Below, in pieces: positions 34,545 to 48,683 of a DNA stretch of 64,000 nt. The stretch is from Mauremys mutica (Eukaryota; Chordata; Testudines; Geoemydidae): the NCBI RefSeq assembly GCF_020497125.1, contig NC_059094.1:4629733-4693732 (forward strand), given 5' to 3'. The translations under genes were made by a program, and so were the position numbers. The notes beneath the pieces are model-generated. The model searched no databases. It saw nothing but the letters and a program-made list of their open reading frames with translations, and was not told the DNA's origin. Position 1 is the first letter of the stretch, and the number at the start of each line of letters is the position of its first letter.

Positions 34545-35697
34545 AAGTATCAGAGGGGTAGTCTGGATCTGTAAAAAGCGACAAAGAGTCCTGTGGCACC
34601 TTATAGACTAACAGACGTATTGGAGCATAAGCTTTCGTGGGTGAATACCCACTTCGTCAGATGAATGTAGTGGAAATTTCCAGAGGCAGGTATAAATATG
34701 CAGGCAAGAATCAGTCTAGAGATAACGAGGTTAGTTCAATCAGGGAGGATGAGGCCCTCTTCTAGCAGCTGAGGTGTGAACACCAAGGGAGGAGAAACTG
34801 GTTTTGTAGTTGGCTAGCCATTCACAGTCTTTGTTTAATCCTGAGCTGATGGTGTCAAATTTGCAAATGAACTGAAACTCAGCAGTTTCTCTTTGAAGTC
34901 TGGTCCTGAAGTCTTTTTGCTGCAGGATGGCTACCTTTAAATCTGCTATTGTGTGTCCAGGGAGATAGAAGTGTTCTCCTACAGGTTTTTGTATATTGCC
35001 ATTCCTAATATCTGACTTGTGTCCATTTATCCTTTTACGTAGGGACTGTCTAATCTGGCCGATGTACATAGCAGAGGGGCACTGCTGGCACATGATGGCG
35101 TATATTACATTGGTGGACGTGCAGGTGAATGAACCAGTGATGTTGTGGCTGATCTGGTTAGGTCCTATGATGGTGTCGCTGGTGTAGATATGTGGGCAGA
35201 GTTGGCATCGAGGTTTGTTGCATGGATTGGTTCCTGAGTTAGAGTTACTATGGTGCAGTGTGTGGTTGTTGGTGAGAATATGCTTAAGGTTGGCGGGTTG
35301 TCTGTGGGCGAGGACTGGCCTGCCTCCCAAGGCCTGTGAAAGCGAGCAATCATTGTCCAGGGTGGGTTGTAGATCACTGATGATGAGTTGGAGAGGTTTT
35401 AGCTGAGGACTGTAGCTGATGGCCAGTGGAGTTCTGTTGATTTCTTTCTTGGGCTTGTCTTGCAACAGGAGGCTTCTGGGTACACATCTGGCTCTGTTGA
35501 TTTGTTTCCTTATTTCCTTGTGCGGGTATCGCAGTTTTGAGAATGCTTGGTGAAGATCTTGTAGGTGTTGGTCTCTGTCTGAAGGGTTGGAGCAAATGCG
35601 GTTGTACCTCAGCGCTTGGCTGTAGATGATGGATCATGTGGTGTGTCCGGGATGGAAGCTGGAGGCATGAAGGTAGGCATAGTGGTCGGTGGGTTTT
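34545..35697 (-). mobile_element. Penelope-like retroelement, 5'-truncated
   Basis: This is about 1.15 kb on the minus strand. The 3' end, to the left, contains 'acttcgtcagatg' and 'cctgtggcaccttatagact' in reverse. The coding part is the thumb/linker and GIY-YIG endonuclease described separately. The reverse-transcriptase core is missing, so this is a 5'-truncated copy. The left flank 'tttgtcttaa' and right flank 'tttgttttag' are similar and may be the target duplication. The hAT sequence continues on both sides. The 3' sequence is the one found in the inverted pairs at 30712 and 31137. Confidence 0.85.
34743..35628 (-). pseudogene. Penelope-like GIY-YIG endonuclease frame, unusually open
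   Basis: A continuous frame of about 295 codons runs from just after an in-frame TGA near 35631 to a stop near 34740. It begins with an RT-thumb/linker stretch (YNRICSNPSDRDQHLQDLHQ, FSKLRYPHKEIRKQINRARC). Then come a Cys cluster CNKPRCQLC, the GIY-YIG core (NVIYAIMCQQCPSAMYIGQI with RQSLRKRINGHK) and the conserved Glu in PVGEHFYLPGH. The first motif is IYAI rather than GIY-like, common in this clade. The catalytic Arg, His and Glu positions are present. The reverse-transcriptase core is missing, so it cannot act alone as a retroelement. Penelope-like elements use this nuclease to nick the target. Confidence 0.85.
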
Positions 35698-36153
35698 TTG
35701 TTTGTTTTAGCGATTGGCTGAACAAGAAGTAGGACTGAGTGGACTTGCAGACTCTAAAGTTTTATATTGTATTGTTTTTGAGTGCAGTTATGTAACAAAA
35801 AAAATCTACGTTTGTAAGCTGTACTTTCACAGTAACAGATTGCACTACAGTACTTGTATGACGTGAATTGAAATATACTATTTAGTTTATAATTTTTACA
35901 GTGCAAATATTTGTAATAAAAATAATATAAAGTGAGCAATGTACACTTTGTATTCTGTGTTGTAATTGAAATCAATAGATTTGAAAATGTAGAAAAACAT
36001 CCACAAATATTTAAAAATTTCAATAGGTATTCTATCGTTTAACAGTGAGATTAAAAGTGCAATTAATTGTGATTCATTTTTTTTAATCACAATTCATTTT
36101 TTTCAGTTAATCACATGAGTTAACTGCGATTAATCAACAGTCCTAGTTTTTAC

Positions 36154-38121
36154 CTTTTTTCTGATCTTTGCTTAGCTCTGGCTTACTGGTTAATTGTTAA
36201 CCGAACGCCTTGTGGGATTATCTGGGCACAAGGCTCAAAGGGGCTGGTAGGTAGAGCAGTTTAAGATTTTACTCTTATTATTTTTCATATTATCGCAGCA
36301 CCTAGGAGCCCCAGCAATGGAGTGGGACCCCATTGTGCTGGGTGCTGTACAAACACAGAACACAAAGCCAGTCCCTGCCCCAAAGAGCCTACAATCGAAC
36401 CAGAGAAGAGGAAACAACAGGTGGATACAGAGAGACCGACAGGGGAGTACAAGGAAACAGTATTCATCCGTCAGGCTGTTCTCTGAGATTACAGAAACAC
36501 TCTCAGAGGGTCAAAGAAATAACAAAACACCCGGAAAGCCGAAAAACAGTCCTTGCCCTTGTGATTAGCTAGGCTGCAGGCTTGACATCAAGCTCGCACA
36601 CTTAGCAATGAACCTCACGGTGCTAGGCCAAGCCTAGCTTGGCATCAACAGCCTTAGTCCTTGTCTGCCCTACAACTGCTTCTCCCAAAGTTTCTCACTG
36701 TTTTTTCCCCACTGACTGAGCTGTGCCATGGGGGGCACTAGTATGGATGGGCCCCTGGTATTTTAATCACCATGTCCCTTAGATTTACTTGGAGCAGGAT
36801 CATATCTCAGATATGGGGCAAAAAGAGCTATTCATGAAAGTTACACTCACTCTATCTAGCACTGTTCATCAAAGCCCTGGAGCCAGTAGAGCAGACATTA
36901 GTTTGTGCTTGACAGAACTGTGCAACAGTCATATCAGTAGGGTGGTGAGTGGACCAGGTAAGAGGATATGGTGCTTGGTCCAAATCCCACTGCAGTCACT
37001 GGAAACGTTCCCACTGAGTCCATGGGCTTTGGCTCAGGCCCAGGGAAATGTCACCTCTCCACACCTAGTCTAGTCAGTAGTTACTGCCCATACCGTTACC
37101 TTATCATGGACACTAGGTGTTCTGCGTGAAAAGAGTTTGGTAACGTCAATACAGTTCCCTGGTTACAAATGTCCACCAAAAGCTCCACTACATGTGACGA
37201 GGCTCCTTTCACGGCACCCACTCTGTGGTGCTGGTGAAAGGCAGGTACTAGACTGGCCGTCTGGAACTCCGATAGGCAATACAATCGATCACTCACTCAC
37301 TCAGCATTTCATATTAGTTATATCATAACTAATATGATATAATTTGTCATTAACCCTCGCAACACCCTTCTGGAGCAAGTGAGGATCATCTCCATTTGCA
37401 CAGAGTGGGAAGTGGAGCCAGAGGGGTTTACTGATTCTCTCCAGGTCACCAAGAAAGGTCATAGCTGGGATTAGAACCCAGCACTTCCAAATTCGCAGAC
37501 CTGTGCTGATACCACACCTCCGGGCTCTCTCCTGCACCCACAGCACTGGACTCAGCAGGGCCAGTTCCCCACAGCCATGTGTGCTCCACTCTGACCGCAG
37601 GGCTCCCCTGGAGGAGAGCTAAAGCAGCTTGGCTCCCTCATTCTTCAATCTGAAGCCTTTTCATGAGACCAGTAAGGGGTCTCCACTTGTGTCTGTGCTA
37701 GTTGGGTTTTCTGAAACATGGACACACCAATAGCTCTTATCAAGCGCTTTTCATCAGTAGATCTTAAAGCACTTTACAAATGAAGTCAGTATCATTATCC
37801 ATGCTTCACAGATAGGAGAACTGGGGCGAGTCCTTCTCTGTGCCTGTCACTCAGTAGGCCAGTGGCAGAGCTAGGTTTTATTCCAGGATCTCCAGAGTCC
37901 CAGTCCAGTGCTCTATCCACCAGGCTACTGTCTCTCTCATATCCATGGAAGGACTATGTACACTATTTGACTTCTCATAAACCAAAAATCTACTGGACAG
38001 CAATGACGTTCAGACATTCAGTATAGATCTGGATTTGAACAGATAACCTGGAACTGAAAGACCCAGCAAATCATTTCCTGAGCTTTTCAATCTCCTTGGC
38101 AAAAAGCTTTAGAATGAGACA
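36154..38121. other. SCMH1 intron with old MIR/L3-like pieces
   Basis: Mostly unremarkable. About 36300-36400 carries the phrase 'ttgtgctgggtgctgtacaa' with 'agtccctgccccaaagagcc', a widespread old amniote repeat. About 37355-37545 (minus) and 37735-37930 (plus) resemble MIR/L3-like sequences ('aaagcactttacaaatgaag', 'cattatccatgcttcacaga'). Family assignment is tentative. A 12-bp perfect hairpin lies at 37310-37336. Confidence 0.5.
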
Positions 38122-38569
38122 ATGCACGCAACAAAAATGATTAGGGGGCTGGGGCACATGATTTATGAGGAGAGGCTGAGGGAACTGGGATTGTTTAGTC
38201 TGCAGAAGAGAAGAGTGAGGGTGGATTTGATAGCAGCCTTCAACTACCTGAAGGGGGGTTCCAAAGAGGATGGAGCTCGGCTGTTCTCAGTGGTGGCAGA
38301 TGACAGAACAAGGAGCAATGGTCTCAAGTTGCAGTGGGGGAGGTCTAGTTGGATATTAGGAAAAGCTATTTCACTAGGAGGGTGATGAAGCACTGGAATG
38401 GGTTCCCTAGAAAGGTGGTGGAATCTCCACTCTTAGAAATTTTTAAGGCCTGGCTTGACTAAGCCCTGGCTGGGATGATTTAGTTGGGGTTGGTCTTGCT
38501 TTGAGAAGGGGGTTGGACTAGATGACCTCCTGAGGTCTCTTCCAACCCTCATCTGCTATGATTCTATTC
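38122..38569 (+). mobile_element. CR1 LINE 3' end, interrupted in its tail
   Basis: It reads [20 protein letters not shown] then [20 protein letters not shown], the CR1 reverse-transcriptase C-terminus, followed by the standard tail 'ggttggactagatgacctcc'. The tail microsatellite GATTCTATTC is interrupted by a hAT MITE at 38570 and resumes at 38890 with TATG. Confidence 0.92.
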
Positions 38570-38881
38570 CAGGGGTAGGCAACCTACGGCACGCATGCCG
38601 AAGGCGGCACGTGAGCTGATTTTCAGTGGCACTCACGCTGCCCGGGTCCTGGCCACCGGTCCGGGTGGGCTCTGCATTTTAATTTATTTTAAAATGAAGC
38701 TTCTTAAACATTTTAAAAACCTTATTTACTTTACATACAACAATAGTTTAGTTATATATTATAGACTTATAGAAAGAGACCTTCTAAAAACGTTAAAATG
38801 TATTACTGGCACGTGAAACCTTAAATTAGAGTGAATAAATGAAGACTCGGCACAGCACTTCTGAAAGGTTGCTGACCCCTG
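38570..38881. mobile_element. hAT MITE (312 bp) with 8-bp TSD
   Basis: The ends are CAGGGGTAGGCAACCTACGG and, reverse-complemented, CAGGGGTCAGCAACCTTTCA. It is flanked by TTCTATTC at 38562-38569 and 38882-38889, a perfect 8-bp duplication. It is AT-rich inside, without coding capacity. The target is the CR1 tail microsatellite itself. Confidence 0.93.
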
Positions 38882-38999
38882 TTCTATTCTATGAATTGCA
38901 GAATTGTTTATAGGTCTCAATCCTTCTGCTGAAAAAGGACAGGGTTTGGGGGCAGCATACTTAAGCCACTTTGTGAGCTCTGTTATCTGCCTGGCTAAA

Positions 39000-39105
39000 A
39001 CAAAGATAAGGTGGGGGAGGTAACTGGACCAACTTCTACTGGCGAGAGAGACAAGCTCTCAAGCTCTTCTTCAGGCTAAAACAGGACACACAACAAACTC
39101 GATGC
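39000..39105. repeat. Possible Penelope-like 3' tail fragment
   Basis: The text 'ggtgggggaggtaactggac', 'caacttctactggcgagaga' and 'gacaagctctcaagctcttc' resembles a common sauropsid repeat. Its 'AAGCT(T)TC...CTTCTTCAG' layout parallels the Penelope-like 3' ends elsewhere in this window. The family link is a guess. Confidence 0.35.
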
Positions 39106-42100
39106 TTGAAATGTTTGCTCCGAAGGCTTCTCAGCCTGGCTAAAGGTCCTGTAATGAGTCCAACATATAAAGGAGTTGAGCAGAGAGCTCTCACATAGCC
39201 AAGGAAGACTATACCTCCACAGAGAGATCCGCAGGGATACAGCTACTGTGATTACTCTGGTCTAATACTATGTAATCATTAAACAGGTTCTTTATATATC
39301 CCAATGGCCTTGATGGAATCTGGATGATGAGGGTGACTAAGGTTGGAGCACCACTGCCTTACAGACATGTCACTGCATCACACACCGCTAACAAGTGCCC
39401 AGCCTGACAATATAAACACCACGCTCTAAGATCTTAACCAGGGACACATGCTGAAGTCTCAAGCAAGCAGGCTGCCTGCCAGTGGGGCTCAGCAGCATGA
39501 GAGGCCCAGCACAGATGACTGTTTCCACCAGCAAGTATTACTGTGGGCACAGGAAGATACCCTTGGCTGTATTCACCAAAGGGTAGGAGGTTCCCATTGA
39601 TAAAGCCCTTCTCCCACACACCCTGCTCACAAAAAATGTTCTCAAACTAATGCTGTGTGCAGACTTTTACATCGTAGACTTTGAAAATCCCCCTGGGGCA
39701 TGAAAGGAGAGAAACCACCTTAATGAAGTCCAAATTCCTTAGGTGGGGGGAAATTTCAGAACTAAATGGATGAGGAAAATTGAAGTTGGCTGCAGCCTCC
39801 TGGTACTAAGGACAGGTTGGCTCCTATTTCCAGTGTCACCCAATTCTAAGCCATTAGGATCCACATTCCTGCATCTCTGCTTTCTCCAGGACAAGTTCCC
39901 TCTCATTTTATGAGGCTTTTGTTAGTCCGCCCACTTAGAGTATCCCAGCAGCCACATGGCCAGGTTCCACATTCCAGACTCGCTGCCACTACTCTACAGA
40001 GGACCTACTGTCATGCCCTCCTCCACTGGGCCCCTTTGATGCAGCCTGTCAGGGAGAGCTTGCCTGGGCTCCACAGCCATTCAAACTGCCAACAGCAGTA
40101 ATACAGGGCACACAGTTATGAGAAGGATCAAGGTACGCGCCTAGCAAATGAGTTCACCTTGCAGCAGGAGCCAAGCTCATTAGGATCAAAGGGCTCTAGT
40201 CTGTAGTATGTTTCGGCAGGTCTTTATCTCCATGCCTATCCAGTGGGCCACCAAGCCACTAAGTGAGCACCTCACCTCAGAACTTCCCATAGTTCTTCTG
40301 AAGTTGGCTTTTAGACCACAATCCCGTATCCCTGGTCCCTCGCTGCCTCTGGAGTCTAGGTCTCTATGGATGTTGCTGTTCCATCTTGGATTTCTGCTTT
40401 CTTTGTGCCCGTTAGCTCCTCACCCTGAACTCTGCATCGACCAAACCCCTTTCCTCAAGGAGCAGCTCCAAGGGAGCTGAGGGTGAGAAACTGTCACTCC
40501 CTTGGCATTTCAGAGCAGAGAAGGGATTAGTGCTAAGTACCGTGATCCCGTGCTCCAGATGGTTTCAGAGTCTGGCTGGTTAGTTTCCAGCAATAAACCC
40601 AAAGTCAGCAGCATTTAGAATACGTACATTACAAACACTGTAGATCAATGGAGAGACTTCTTAGCAGAACATTCCTGCTGCTCTTGCTGTTGGCACACGG
40701 GTTCTATCTGTGCGGTCCTAACCTTGTAGAGTTCAGGACCATAAATCCAAGCAGTAACCAGCCATCTCAGTACAGAAAGGCATGACAGCCCTGTCGTCCT
40801 TCTCTCGTAAGCTCCCCAGGCCTGGAGTGCTGCCAGCTACCTCGCTTCCTGAGCCCTGAATCACATTCATTTTCAGTTGCAAACACTACAGTCACAAGTT
40901 ATTTTTTCTTCTCTCTCTACCAAGCACTAAAGCACAAGACCTTATTTAAATAGCAAATGTTCATCTGCCTCCAGTCAGACACCCGGCCCCCCACCTCCTA
41001 CTCACCCTAACCTCAAAAAAAGGAAAAGAAACTGAGCAACGCTAGAGAGGAACAACAACAAAAAAAATCACAAAGTATCTGTTACCTTTGCCTCTGGGAG
41101 GAAATTCTAGTTATTTGAGTCTGATCATCATCTCTGTCCGTGTGAAGCCACCAAGCAGTTAACAAATAAATTGCACGACAGCAGCAGCAAAAGGTGAAGG
41201 GGGTAGGGAGCCCTGTAAACTTTCTCTGAGGGATTCCGCATTTCCTGGCTTTCTGTTCCCTCTTGAAGCTTTTGCCTCCCAACTAAACACACAATGGCTG
41301 GCCAGACCAATGCCAACCAGGGCTGTGCAGCGCACACCAACTGGAATTACAGGCAAACTGTATAAAGCATGCAACAGATGGCAAGTCTGGGAGTGTATGC
41401 AAGCACCACTTAAAATATCCCCATGGTAACTATTTAAAACTATTAACTTTTGCTTGTTTTGTAAGCAGAGCGAGACCGTCTCAAATTCAGCCAGCCTGAC
41501 AGAGGGAGCAGCGCAGTGACAGCTAACAGCAGACAGGAACAAAGGGAGTCAGGCAAGCGCCTGCTGTTTATCTGATTGGAGTACCAGGATCTCTGCTGCA
41601 CCCACTGTAACTTGCCTTGGCCTTGGCACAGTAACAAGAGGATGTGTTCTTTATTAGCTCGCTCCAGCCTGGCTGGGCTCAGAGCTTCTCTGCCAGCTGG
41701 GTTTGTGCCAAGGCAGAAACTCCACTCCTCAAATTTCCAGCTCACTCCGATAAGGCACAGAACTGCCTCCAGCTCAGAGCCTGCCCCAACAAAGTTAACG
41801 CTTTCACTGCCGCCTCCTCAGCCACCCTGCTGCTGCGTGAGGGAATACCACAGTTCAGGCCCTTCCTTCCTTGTGCTGCCCCCCTGGAGCATGTTAGTTC
41901 AGCAGTTCTCCATGCACCATTCCAGGAGGGAAAGGAAAAGAAAAAGCTTCCAAGGATCCTCTCCCACCGATGTCATTCTGCTGACCACCAGGAAGGACTG
42001 TGCAAGCCACTGAGTTTCCGCCAAGCATCTGAGAACTGCTGTGGAATCTAAACCCTTCTTTGCAAGTCTCCCTTGCTGGTGCCTGCACATCTTCGCTTGG

Positions 42101-42145
42101 AGATTGTGCCACGTCCATTAGGGCGATTTACTTTATAGCTAATTA
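39106..42145. other. SCMH1 intron, nothing recognised
   Basis: This 3-kb stretch shows only an A-rich run at about 41050-41070. No gene, RNA or repeat family could be supported. Confidence 0.5.
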
Positions 42146-42296
42146 GAATCATAGAATCTCAGGGCTGGAAGGGACCTCAGGAGGTATCTAGTCCAGCCCC
42201 CTGCTCAAAGCAGGACCAAACCCAACTAAATCATCCCAGCCAGGGCTTTGTCAAGCCTGACCTTAAAAACCTCTAAGGAAGGAGATTCCACTATCT
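42146..42296 (-). repeat. CR1 LINE 3'-end fragment
   Basis: It starts 'gaatcatagaatctcagggc' and continues 'tggaagggacctcaggaggt', 'cagccccctgctcaaagcag' and 'aaatcatcccagccagggct', a reverse-orientation CR1 tail of about 150 bp, strongly 5'-truncated. Confidence 0.93.
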
Positions 42297-43319
42297 GTAT
42301 GAGCAGTGTCCATCAACCCCATCTGCACATCCACCCAGAGAGCACTGAAGAGTAGAACAAAGGGGTGTACACAGGGGCCTCCCAGGATGTTTTCCCCACC
42401 CCCATTACAGATGCATAACACCACTGGCTTGGATGGGGAAGGGGGGAAATTTGCTGACTGTCCCTGAAGACAGCAGCATTCCCTGTGGGCCATCCCATCT
42501 GCCCTAACTGCAGCTATACTGAGAACCACAAGTGTTAAACTGGACAGTCCATGAAAACGAGCATCACAATGGATACGAAAAAGAAATTTCACCCCCACCC
42601 CTTCTTAAATAACCCAGTGTAATGAGCACGCACACACAGCAGGCAAATTTAGAGAGAGCAAATCAGAAAGAGTATCTCACCACCAACCTCCCCCTGCAGC
42701 TCAAGGGAGGGGGACAGGGAAACATACCTACATGTGTCAATCCACCTACAGTCACACTTCACCTGGGTGGTATAAAAGACATCTCTAGGCTGCACCATGT
42801 TCATGTGAGAAGCTTCAGTGATGCAGAGGTAAAGAAACTGAAATCTGCAGGCATCTGGCTGTGCTGCACCACAGAGCACTCCCGGTGAGTCATCGCACAG
42901 AGCACCTACCAAAGGCAATGCGATTCCCAGCAGGGAGAGCAGAGATTTTTTCCTCCCCTTTGTTTGAGCTCTGTCCCCTCTTCACACACGTGCCCTCCTG
43001 AAAGTTCCCATTCAGCATGGTTGGCCAGTCCCCAGCAACTACAGAAACGCCGCCTAAACAAACACTGCTGAAGAGGGCCCGTTGGGGCATGCTATGGTCA
43101 ATCAGATGAGCCATATGACCAGGAAAGGCCTCTCCTCCACCTCCATTGGCAGCCATCGGAACAGACAGGTTACACTTGAAATAGCATTAAAAACCCTCAA
43201 AACATGCCTCAGCTCTTTGAAGCTCTGCTTTTCTTCAGCATGAGCTCGCTTCACTAGGCCTCTGTATTCTGCTCTACGAAGCCACCCGTTTAATCAGTTA
43301 ACCCTTTGTGTGACTTCCA
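42297..43319. other. SCMH1 intron, nothing recognised
   Basis: About 1 kb without supported features. Confidence 0.5.
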
Positions 43320-43640
43320 TGCATTCTTAGATTCCAAGGCCAGAAGGGACCATTGTGATCATCTATTCTGATCTGGATAGCACAGACCAAAGACCTGGCC
43401 CACAATAATCCCTAGAGGAGAGCTTTTAGAAAAACATTCCAGCCTTGATTCAAAAATCGTCAGTGATGGAGAATCCACCAACACCACCCTTGGTAAGTTG
43501 TTCCAACAGTTAATTACTTTCGCTGTCAAAAATGTATGCCTTATTTCCAGTCTGAATTTATCTAGCTTCAGTATCTAACTATTGGATCATATTACACCTT
43601 TCTCTGCTATTAAACATTTATTCCCCATCTGATAAGTAAG
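43320..43640 (-). mobile_element. CR1 LINE copy, 3' segment (host of nested CR1)
   Basis: Reverse-orientation CR1 3' region: 'ttccaaggccagaagggacc', 'attgtgatcatctattctga', on to 'attaaacatttattccccat'. It is interrupted at about 43640 by a CR1 of opposite orientation and resumes at about 44735. Confidence 0.82.
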
Positions 43641-44733
43641 CTGGAGATATGTGGGCTCGACGGAACTACCATTAAGTGTCTACATTACTGGTTAAACAAC
43701 TTCAAACAAAGAATAACTATTAATGGAATGATGTTGGATTGGAGGGCATCTCAAGTGGGGTTCCACATGGAACTGTTCTGGATCTGCTGTTATTTAACCT
43801 CTTTATTAATGACCTAGATGTAGGAACAGAGATCATACTGATCAAATTTGCAGATGACACAAAGCAGGGAGGGTTGCAAACACTTTGGAGGACAGAGCTA
43901 AAATTCAGAGGTCTCTTGATAAATTGGAGAACTAGGCAAATGTCAACAAAATGAAATTCAACAAAGACAAATGAAAGGTTCTATACTTGGGTAGGAAAAA
44001 TCAAATGCACGAGTACAGAATGGGGGAAAATTGGCTTGGCAGCAGCACTGCTGAGAAGAATCTGGGAGTAGTGGAGGATCACACCTCAACATGAGTCAGC
44101 AATGCTATGCTATTGCAAAAAAAGCAAATGCAATTTTGGATTGCATTAACAGAGGCACAGCATGCAAGTCATGGGAGGTGACAGTACCACTCTGCTCGGT
44201 GCTCATTAGGCCTCAGCTGGGGTACGGTGTCCCGTTTTGGTCACTGCTGTATAGAAAGGATGTAGAGAAACTGGAAAGGAACCAGATGTGAGCAACAAAG
44301 ATGATCAAATGGATGGAATACAAGCTATATGAGCAAATGCTGAAGGAACTGGGTATATTTAGTTTGGAAAAGAGGAGATTGAGTGGGGACATAGCAGCAG
44401 TCTTAAAATACTTGAAAAGTTGCCATAAAAAAGAGGGAGAAAAGTTGTCCTCTCTTGCCACAGAGGTCAGGACAAGAGGAAATGGATTCGAACTACAGTA
44501 TGGCAGATTTAGATTAAATCTCAGGATAAACTTCCTAACTGTAAGAAGAGTAGGACAACGGAACAGACTGCCTACGGAGGTTGTGGAAGCTCCTTCACTG
44601 AAGGTTTTCAAAAGGAGGCTGGAGCCATCTGTCTTGGATGGTTTAGACACGACAAATCTTGCACCTTGGCAGGGGGTTAGACTAGATGACCCCTGTGGTC
44701 CCTTCTACCCCTATGGTTCTACGATACTTAGAG
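43641..44733 (+). mobile_element. CR1 LINE copy inserted into another CR1
   Basis: This is an ORF2 reverse-transcriptase remnant: EGISSGVPHGTVLDLLLFNL FINDLD, then FADDTK at 43847-43864 (catalytic Asp pair kept), then MSQQCYAIAKKANAILDCIN. The C-terminal open stretch (44301-44738) reads LKELGIFSLEKRRLSGDIAA. The tail is 'ttagactagatgacccctgt' with GTTCTACGAT. Diverged and frameshifted, this is an older subfamily than the copy at 52527. Confidence 0.88.
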
Positions 44734-45195
44734 ACTGATCAAGTCACCCCTTAACGTCTCTTTGTTAAGCTAAATAGCCTGAGCTCTTTGAGTCTAGCAC
44801 TATAAGACGTGTTTTCCAACATTAAACATTCTCATGGCTCTTGTTTGAACCCTCTCCAATTCATCAGCACCCTTCTTGAATTGTGGGCACCAGAACTGGA
44901 CACGGGATTCCTGCAGTGGTTGCACGAGCCCCAAATATAGAGGTAAAATAACCCCTGTACTCCTACTCGAGATTTCTGCTTATGTATCCCAGGACTGCCT
45001 TAACTCTTTTGGCCACAGCATCACATTGGGAAACTCATGTTCAGCTTATTATCCACCACAACCCCCAAATCACTGCATCCCAGGACAGAGCCAACTCTCC
45101 TGTAAGTTGGGCCTGCATTCTTTGTTCCTAGATGTAGACCTGTAACCTTTACCATGTAGCCATATTAAAACGCATACTGTTTGCCTGGAGTTTGT
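44734..45195 (-). mobile_element. CR1 LINE copy, internal segment (resumes)
   Basis: It continues the reverse-orientation CR1: 'gatcaagtcaccccttaacg', 'ctctttgttaagctaaatag', 'ttgaattgtgggcaccagaa' and 'cctagatgtagacctgtaac'. It lies downstream of the nested insertion with little apparent loss. Confidence 0.82.
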
Positions 45196-47648
<2,453 letters not shown>

Positions 47649-48683
47649 CTACAGGGGAGGGTTCAGAAAGGTGGTTACAAAAGAGGGAGTGTGTGTCGGT
47701 GTCTCCTGGGCTTGGATTAATCCCCTGCCTACATCATCACAAGAGCAGGGCTCAATGGAGCCAGAACCAATTCAGCCCCATGTCAGAAGGTAAAGGAGGT
47801 GGCTCCAGCTTATACCAGGGCTGGTGTAAAATGTGCACCTCTAGGCAAGGTCTCTAGTTATGGCACCCTGTGCCTTCTGCACTCGGGACCAGACAAACCA
47901 GGTGACAGAATGCAGGTACCCTGTGACAGCTCCTCAGTGGCACACTGATGCGAGAAAGTGTCTCAGGCAGCCCTGCTTTCAGAGTTCCCAGTAAACCCAC
48001 TTCACCCTTCCTTGGAGCTGCTTTATTCCCAAACACAGTTCTCTGAATCCCCAACGAAATCCCAACCATAGTACAATTCCCATACCCAGTGTATATAGCC
48101 CTTAAACCCCACTTTTCCCAGTGGGCACCCTGCCTACCTCTCTGCTTTCACACCGCACACTGGTACCTTCGGTGACACCTAAGCTCCTGCTCAGTCCTCT
48201 TCTGTCCCTCCGCCAGCACAGCCACCCCAGGCCTTCCCACTGGAGTGTAACCCTGCTCTTCCCAGGGCGACCCCACCCCAGCCTCTCTGCTGGGAGCATC
48301 CCTCACTGCCTGGCCCTCTCCAGGATCCTCTGGGCCCAGCTCTCTCTCATGGAGACGTCAGCAGGTAAATCCTCCACTGCTCTCCTGCCTTTGGCCCTCT
48401 CCAGCTTCAAATCATAGGCACCTCCCACTGCCTTCAGCTCTCTGGTTTGGGCACGCCAGCTAGCAAACCTCTCTTGCTGCTCTCCTTCTCTTCAGCCTTC
48501 TTCCAGGGACGACTTTCTGCTTCCTTCTGGAACCTTCCACCATCCCCTGGTAGCTCTCACCCGCCCCTGACTCCCACTCAGGCAGCTCTGATTCACCAGG
48601 CCTCACTGGGACTCTTCTTCACTGGCCAAACTGGAGCACCACCTCACAGGGTCCCAGAGCTTGGGTTCCAGCCCAAGCCAGAG
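47649..48683. other. SCMH1 intron, nothing recognised
   Basis: Short C/T-rich intron between MBT exons. No feature could be supported. Confidence 0.5.

Larger units (their letters stand above)
33409..36145 (-). mobile_element. hAT DNA transposon with 8-bp TSD, carrying nested insertions
   Basis: The ends are TAGGGCTGGCAAGCGATTAA on the left and, reverse-complemented, TAGGACTGTTGATTAATCG on the right. A perfect 8-bp duplication GTTTTTAC lies at 33401-33408 and 36146-36153. AT-rich subterminal repeats around 'gattaatcgc' occur at both ends. Inside, on the minus strand, are the C-terminal parts of a hAT transposase, split by a tRNA-SINE (34004-34182). A Penelope-like element (34545-35697) is also inserted. 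Removing the two insertions leaves about 1.4 kb, too short for a full transposase, so the element had an internal deletion as well. It lies in the SCMH1 30.4-kb intron. Confidence 0.92.

Noticed and set aside
39910..40480. Open frames of 63-90 codons in unique intron
   Set aside because: Short, without motifs, neighbours or splice context. Expected by chance.
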